DNA of 33,487 bases from Candidatus Stahliibacteriota bacterium (GTDB lineage: Bacteria; Hydrothermota; Tepidihabitantia; SM23-42). The stretch's first letter is position 1. Each line of letters begins with the position of its first letter. Under the pieces are notes generated by a model. It saw nothing but the letters and a program-made list of their open reading frames with translations, did not search any database and had not been told where the DNA came from. The translations under genes were made by a program, and so were the position numbers. The DNA lies in contig JAUWLY010000002.1 of the NCBI GenBank assembly GCA_030613445.1, positions 1 through 33,487 of the forward strand, in the 5' to 3' direction. This document shows positions 29,351 to 33,487 of this stretch, one piece after another.

Positions 29351-31975
29351 ATGATGTTTATCCTCATGATTGTAGTTATAAGCAATAACGCTTACCTAAC
29401 AATACCGGCACCTGGTAATTACGGTCATTTATGGTTTCGTGAAAAAAATGAATCGTATCTCTTATTCAGGAATTCCTATGAGGTATTCAACCCGCAACGA
29501 AGTCTATTTAGCAGCGCGCCACATTCATCGCTGTTGCCCCGTGATTCTGTACAGACCATCTGGTTGCCAGTTGCTGGCGGTGGTGTGGTATACCCCTACG
29601 AATTCATCTATAATTCGGTTAATGAAAAAATGTACATTAACGGTGCGTGGAATATCGCGGTCTGTGATGGACAATCAGGCGAATTACTGTCTGTTATCCG
29701 TACCAGCAGAACGCGGCGAGAGCCTGCGTATAGCAGGACAAGCAATAAGCTGTATTATGCTGATTGTTTTGAAAAGAAGATCGATGTCATTGACGGTCAA
29801 ACCCAGCAGGTAATTACAACCATTCAACTCGCCGATACTGCTACTGCCTTGGTCTGGAATAGCTTTGCCAATGAGATGTATTGTACCCAGCATGTGCCTG
29901 GCCAGGGAGGTCGCATTGAGGTAATAGACTGTGTGGGTGATTCTTTTATCACCAGCATCACTACAGGCGGCTATCCTAAAAATCTATTCTGCAATCCACA
30001 GGTCAATAAAATCTACTGCGCAAACTGGGGGATTTTGGATATCATTGATGGCAATAACCATACTGTTATTAAACAGGCACAAATCACTCCAGCAGGTTAT
30101 TATTTTTTCACATATAACACAGTAAACAATAAACTCTATTGCTTTGATGATCAAACTGACACGCTCATAATCATTGATGGTATTGGTGATACCCTCATTA
30201 CCGAACTGCTGCTCGGTTCATGGCCAGATTGTGCAGCGTATAGCCCGGTGGAAAACCGTGTTTACTTTGGCTGTGCATTGAGTAAAAACGTCTATGTTCT
30301 GGATGGGGATACTGATGAAATAATCGATATATTGTATTTTAATGCCGCAGTCTGGGCAATGGCATACGATTCTACAGACAACAGGCTTTTTGTTGTAACC
30401 CAAGCAAATTCTGATGAGGATTTCTACGCAGATATGATCGTACTTGATGGCACAACAAACGCAATTATCGATACCCTGGAGACCGGGATTTGCCCATTGA
30501 ATTCTATGGTATGGGAAGGGAACCATAATCAGGTCTGGGTAGGTAATTATGGTTTTATTAACATTCCGGGTTATACGATTGATGGTTATTCAGCGGATAG
30601 TTTAGCACACCGATTCAAAACACCGGTAGGTTTTACTCCTTTTGCAGTAGTCCTGAATCCAGCAACTGACAAATACTATTGTGCGGGTCGCTCAGATAAC
30701 TTCATCGTGATTTTTGACATCAATAATCCTGACACCTGCGTGTTAAAGGAAACAGGAGAATGCACCTGGGATATCCTGCTAAATCCATCGGAAAATAAGA
30801 TTTACTGCGCAAATAGAACAGACAGAGATGTTGCTATCTTAGACGGTGCGACTGACTCGATAATCGCGCGCGTACCCATTGGCACTGATGTATTGGCACT
30901 TGGATTCAATCGCACCGACAATAAAATCTATGTATCGAGTGCATTTTACCCAGATGACAGTTATCTCACGGTAATCGATGGTCAAACCAATGCTGTTCTT
31001 GATACTATTTCGGTCGCTATGTACCCAATGACGATTCTATGGAATGCAATTGACAATAAGCTCTATATAGCCAGTTATATTGTGGAAAGTACCATTACGA
31101 TATTAGATGCACATGCCGATACAATACTTACCACAATTTCTCCGGGTGGTGATCCTTGGTCACTCGTCCACAATACATTAAATGATAAGATATACTGTTC
31201 TTTGGGTAAGTCTGTGAGCAGTGATATCGTGGTAATTGATGGTGTGACTGACGAGGTCATTACCACTATCAACAATGCTCCGGCATTTGCCCTTACCTAT
31301 AACCCGGTCAACAATAAGATCTACAGTGGTGGACGTCGTCGTATTAGTATAATAGATGGTTCAACAGACGCAATAATCGATACAATTGGACTGCCCGCAG
31401 GCAATACATACTTACATTCATTGCTTTATAACCCAAACACAAATACGATTTTTTGCGCGTATTCTGACTGGGATTATCATCCACCCCAGGAGGCGGTAAT
31501 GGTAATCGATGGCACCTCTGATGAGATCCTGGCGAATTTTATAATTGAGTCGCAGGTGTGGGCTTATGGCGGCGGTGAACCACCGCGATATGCATTAGTG
31601 CTTGATTCTCTCAATAACAATGTGTATTTGAATCATTATTTTTCAAGCAAGATATCAGTGCTTGATGGTACAACCGGCATTAGTGAACGTACTGTGGCTT
31701 CACCCCGTTCGATTTTCCTTCAAATTTATCCAAATCCTGCAGTGCACCGTGTCAATATCGAATTCTCGTTACCAGGTGCACAGAATGCCAAAATGGCAAT
31801 TTATGATGTCACGGGCAGAATGATTAAGTACTTTGACATTATGAATAAAAAATCTCACCGATTCATCTGGGATGGATGTGATAATTCAGGCAACAGGTTA
31901 CCTAGTGGTATCTATTTTGTAAAACTTGAATCTGAAGAGTATAAAGAAACAAAAAAAATTATACTACTAAAATAA
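29351..31975 (+). CDS. YVTN-type beta-propeller protein with T9SS C-terminal sorting domain
   Basis: An 874-residue secreted protein with its own consensus promoter and SD (GGGAGGT). The N terminus MMFILMIVVISNNAYLTIPA is a short signal peptide. More than a dozen ~45-residue repeats follow with the YVTN/NHL-like pattern ..VIDG.T..VI.TI..G..P..L..N...NKIYC.N, e.g. KIDVIDGQTQQVITTIQLAD, LDIIDGNNHTVIKQAQI, VAILDGATDSIIARVPIG, LTVIDGQTNAVLDTISVA and ISIIDGSTDAIIDTIGLP. The last ~85 residues (LQIYPNPAVHRVNIEFSLPG ... IYDVTGRMIKYF ... LPSGIYFVKLESEEYKETKK) are a type A sorting domain. Likely a surface-displayed binding propeller, possibly adhesive. Confidence 0.9.
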   Translation: MMFILMIVVISNNAYLTIPAPGNYGHLWFREKNESYLLFRNSYEVFNPQRSLFSSAPHSSLLPRDSVQTIWLPVAGGGVVYPYEFIYNSVNEKMYINGAWNIAVCDGQSGELLSVIRTSRTRREPAYSRTSNKLYYADCFEKKIDVIDGQTQQVITTIQLADTATALVWNSFANEMYCTQHVPGQGGRIEVIDCVGDSFITSITTGGYPKNLFCNPQVNKIYCANWGILDIIDGNNHTVIKQAQITPAGYYFFTYNTVNNKLYCFDDQTDTLIIIDGIGDTLITELLLGSWPDCAAYSPVENRVYFGCALSKNVYVLDGDTDEIIDILYFNAAVWAMAYDSTDNRLFVVTQANSDEDFYADMIVLDGTTNAIIDTLETGICPLNSMVWEGNHNQVWVGNYGFINIPGYTIDGYSADSLAHRFKTPVGFTPFAVVLNPATDKYYCAGRSDNFIVIFDINNPDTCVLKETGECTWDILLNPSENKIYCANRTDRDVAILDGATDSIIARVPIGTDVLALGFNRTDNKIYVSSAFYPDDSYLTVIDGQTNAVLDTISVAMYPMTILWNAIDNKLYIASYIVESTITILDAHADTILTTISPGGDPWSLVHNTLNDKIYCSLGKSVSSDIVVIDGVTDEVITTINNAPAFALTYNPVNNKIYSGGRRRISIIDGSTDAIIDTIGLPAGNTYLHSLLYNPNTNTIFCAYSDWDYHPPQEAVMVIDGTSDEILANFIIESQVWAYGGGEPPRYALVLDSLNNNVYLNHYFSSKISVLDGTTGISERTVASPRSIFLQIYPNPAVHRVNIEFSLPGAQNAKMAIYDVTGRMIKYFDIMNKKSHRFIWDGCDNSGNRLPSGIYFVKLESEEYKETKKIILLK

Positions 31976-32103
31976 TTCTAACGTATAAACGACAAATTCC
32001 CGGGAATAACGGGGGCAAATTTTTATACTTGACATTGACAATATTGATAGGATGTTCCTAAATTTCCTCTTTATCAATTATAGGTATTCTATTATTTCTG
32101 TCA
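31976..32103. other. short intergenic, junction with integrase fragment
   Basis: Contains the 12-bp palindrome ATTCCCGGGAAT (31996-32007) and TTGACATTGACA (32029-32040) without a matching -10 box. It meets the integrase fragment near 32104. Confidence 0.4.
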
Positions 32104-32402
32104 ATTAATTCCTGAACCGCTCTAATGTCAGCTCCAGCCATCACTAATTTCGAAGCAAATGTGTGGCGCAGGTCGTGAAATCTGAAATTCCCAATCCCAG
32201 CACGCTTTAATGCCCCTTTGAATGGACTTTTGATATCACTGTATGGACTGCTGTCTTCATGGGAAAATACATATTGGGGGTTCATTTGCTGACCCAATGA
32301 ACTAAGTTCATTATATAGCATAGCATTTATCGGTAGTATTCTTGTTTCATTATTCTTCGTTTGTCTAATAGTAATAATCTGATTTCTCATATCAATATCC
32401 TG
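32104..32402 (-). pseudogene. tyrosine recombinase, internal fragment
   Basis: The minus strand reads DIDMRNQIITIRQTKNNETR ILPINAMLYNELSSLGQ..., through YVFSHEDSSPYSDIKSPFKG ALKRAGIGNFRFHDLRHTFA SKLVMAGADIRAVQEL, where similarity stops (the frame runs on to 32058 with unrelated residues). It spans the middle of the catalytic domain with HDLRH (H-x-x-R), but lacks the catalytic tyrosine and the N terminus. It is about as similar to the 43-262 copy as a close relative would be (LKRA.I.NFRFHDLRHT.ASKLVMAG.DIRAVQEL). At 32402 it abuts the 75-bp repeat. Confidence 0.85.
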
Positions 32403-32477
32403 TTATGTTTCAGCACATGTGGCACACATTGGTTAAAAACTAACTTACACTCATAGGATTGTGTTCAAGCAAAAAAG
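32402..32477. repeat. dispersed ~75-bp repeat, copy 2
   Basis: Matches 15304-15380. The boundary with the integrase frame is sharp: GATATTGATATG codes the integrase, the bases after it the repeat. Confidence 0.8.
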
Positions 32478-32502
32478 AAACCCTTTTTTAGAATTTTATT
32501 CC

Positions 32503-32530
32503 TTGACACCTTATCAGGTTTATTTATACT
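32503..32530 (+). promoter_or_regulatory. promoter TTGACA-16-TATACT
   Basis: Exact -35 (32503-32508), 16-bp spacer, TATACT (32525-32530). It points at the small frame at 32552 and the GAF gene. Confidence 0.65.
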
Positions 32531-32551
32531 TATTATAGTATGAGAAGATAG

Positions 32552-32710
32552 AGTAACTATACTATCCACTTGCTCTTAAAAGCTGTTTGGTTGGGAGAAT
32601 GGATAAACTATTATATTATTGCTGTTGGCATAACTTTACTCTCTCAGTATTTAGTCTGGCCTATGAAAAAGTATATTTTAGCTGATCTATATGATTTAAA
32701 TAATAAATGA
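32552..32710 (+). other. possible small membrane protein or remnant
   Basis: An open frame without ATG or GTG (TTG at 32570) reading HLLLKAVWLGEWINYYIIAV GITLLSQYLVWPMKKYILAD LYDLNNK. It has one or two hydrophobic helices and a charged end and is protein-like. It directly follows a good promoter and ends just before the GAF gene. Probably the tail of a membrane protein; a short TTG-started protein is possible. Confidence 0.3.
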
Positions 32711-32714
32711 CTTA

Positions 32715-33414
32715 ATGAAAATGAGCAGAAAAGATAAAACAAAAGAAGAGCTGGTAAAAGAAATAGAAAATTTACGCAACCGAGTTGCTAAATTAGAAAA
32801 ATCCAAAATCAAACTCAAGCACACGCAGGAAAAAGAAAGAGAGTACTTTGAAAGTATTACATTCCTTACCGAGACCGCCATGAAGTTTGTTGAATTTCCA
32901 TCAAATAAAGATATATATCGCTTCATAGGAGAATGTCTGAAGAGACTTGTCCCTTATTCTATGGTCTTCATCAATTCGTATAACCAGGCTACCAGTATCA
33001 TATGCACTCGCTTAGCACTGGGAATAGGTGCGGTGAGCGAGAAAACCCTAAAGCTTCTTGGCAGACATCCTGTAGGAATGACATTCAAAATAAGTAAAGA
33101 AGCATTGCTTGGTCTTACAAGCAACAAGTTAAATAAGGTGCCCGGCGGATTATCTGCTCTTGGTCTCGGGGGAAATACCAAAATCCATCTGCGCTGCGCT
33201 TGAGAAGATCTATCACATAAAGCACATCTATTCCATAGGTTTTACGTGGCAAAAACAATTATACGGCAATGCCACGTTTATTATGCGCGAAGAAAAGAAA
33301 ATTAAAAATCAAAGAGTGATTGAGGCGTTCATAAAACAGGCTTCGAAAAAGGTGGCAGGTCTTGACATTCTACACGATGTTATCTTAAGAGTTTTTTCTG
33401 CAGCGTTCGAATGA
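32715..33414 (+). pseudogene. GAF-domain sensor protein, frameshifted and truncated
   Basis: The first frame (to 33203) has a coiled coil (KTKEELVKEIENLRNRVAKL EKSKIKLK) and a GAF-type sensor start (FLTETAMKFVEFPSNKDIYR FIGECLKRLVPYSMVFINSY). Near 33145-33160 the sense moves to another frame: SGEIPKSICAALEKIYHIKH IYSIGFTWQKQLYGNATFIM and VIEAFIKQASKKVAGLD continue the same domain and end at 33414. A one-base shift separates the two halves. Homologues continue into PAS and histidine-kinase or GGDEF domains that are absent here, so the gene is broken both by frameshift and by truncation. Confidence 0.7.
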
Positions 33415-33487
33415 TTTTCTTAGTGCGTGTATTCGACAACCCGTGCTTCTTGAACCGCCATAAACGCTGTGCAACAGTAAACTTTCT
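33415..33487. other. window end, no gene seen
   Basis: Seventy-odd bases after the GAF remnant without a recognisable frame or site. Confidence 0.4.

Noticed and set aside
32029..32056. TTGACATTGACA as a promoter
   Set aside because: No -10 box at 15-19 bp from either hexamer.
1..33487. CRISPR array or restriction/defence island
   Set aside because: No regularly spaced repeats and no cas, nuclease or methylase genes were seen.

Overview
The window looks like an accessory region of an AT-leaning, Gram-negative, probably anaerobic bacterium of the FCB superphylum. A WOR-3/Stahlbacteria-like lineage is my inference. Three large secreted proteins end in type IX secretion (T9SS) C-terminal sorting domains and a fourth survives only as a tail. 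GWxTD-domain proteins, CBM9/DUF5916 outer-membrane proteins, LVIVD and YVTN propellers and SD-led operons fit that group. No housekeeping gene is present.

Layout. 1-545: a tyrosine-recombinase C-terminal fragment and the tail of a T9SS-sorted protein, both minus strand. 551-5936: two BNR-repeat secreted proteins and a strong terminator. 5937-6390: a recombination scar holding the 3' half of a tRNA-Val(CAC), integrase 3'-end sequence and TTGTGC repeats. 6395-8540: radical-SAM peptide locus 1 (leader, small secreted protein, rSAM/SPASM enzyme, 39-aa six-cysteine peptide, hairpin). 8521-9500: a dead rve-type transposase and a truncated secreted gene. 9595-15129: a five-gene envelope operon (two GWxTD proteins, two TPR proteins, one lipoprotein). 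15304-17236: repeats, a broken RelBE-like toxin-antitoxin pair, a metallo-beta-lactamase-fold protein and a small basic protein. 17368-25501: radical-SAM peptide locus 2 (operator-like palindrome, leader, 65-aa peptide with a CxCxCxCxCxCxC ladder, hairpin, rSAM/SPASM enzyme, ABC exporter, CBM9-DUF5916 barrel, second CBM9 protein, TPR lipoprotein). 25621-27241: small zinc-finger protein, doubtful ORFs, and a RAYT-derived MITE cutting a secreted-protein remnant. 27306-31975: LVIVD and YVTN propeller proteins. 32058-33414: another integrase fragment and a frameshifted GAF protein.

The most interesting content is the pair of radical-SAM loci. Each is preceded by a related ~235-bp leader that carries a matching promoter and a conserved TGACCC...GGGTCA stem. 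Each encodes a small cysteine-rich peptide with a perfect SD, followed by a hairpin, and a SPASM-type maturase. I read them as two members of one ribosomally made, post-translationally modified peptide (RiPP) family, of ranthipeptide/sactipeptide type. Locus 2 adds an ABC exporter without a peptidase domain and, overlapping it, an outer-membrane barrel gene, suggesting a two-membrane export route. Fragments of one integrase family and shared short repeats border the blocks, so the region seems built by repeated site-specific integration and decay.
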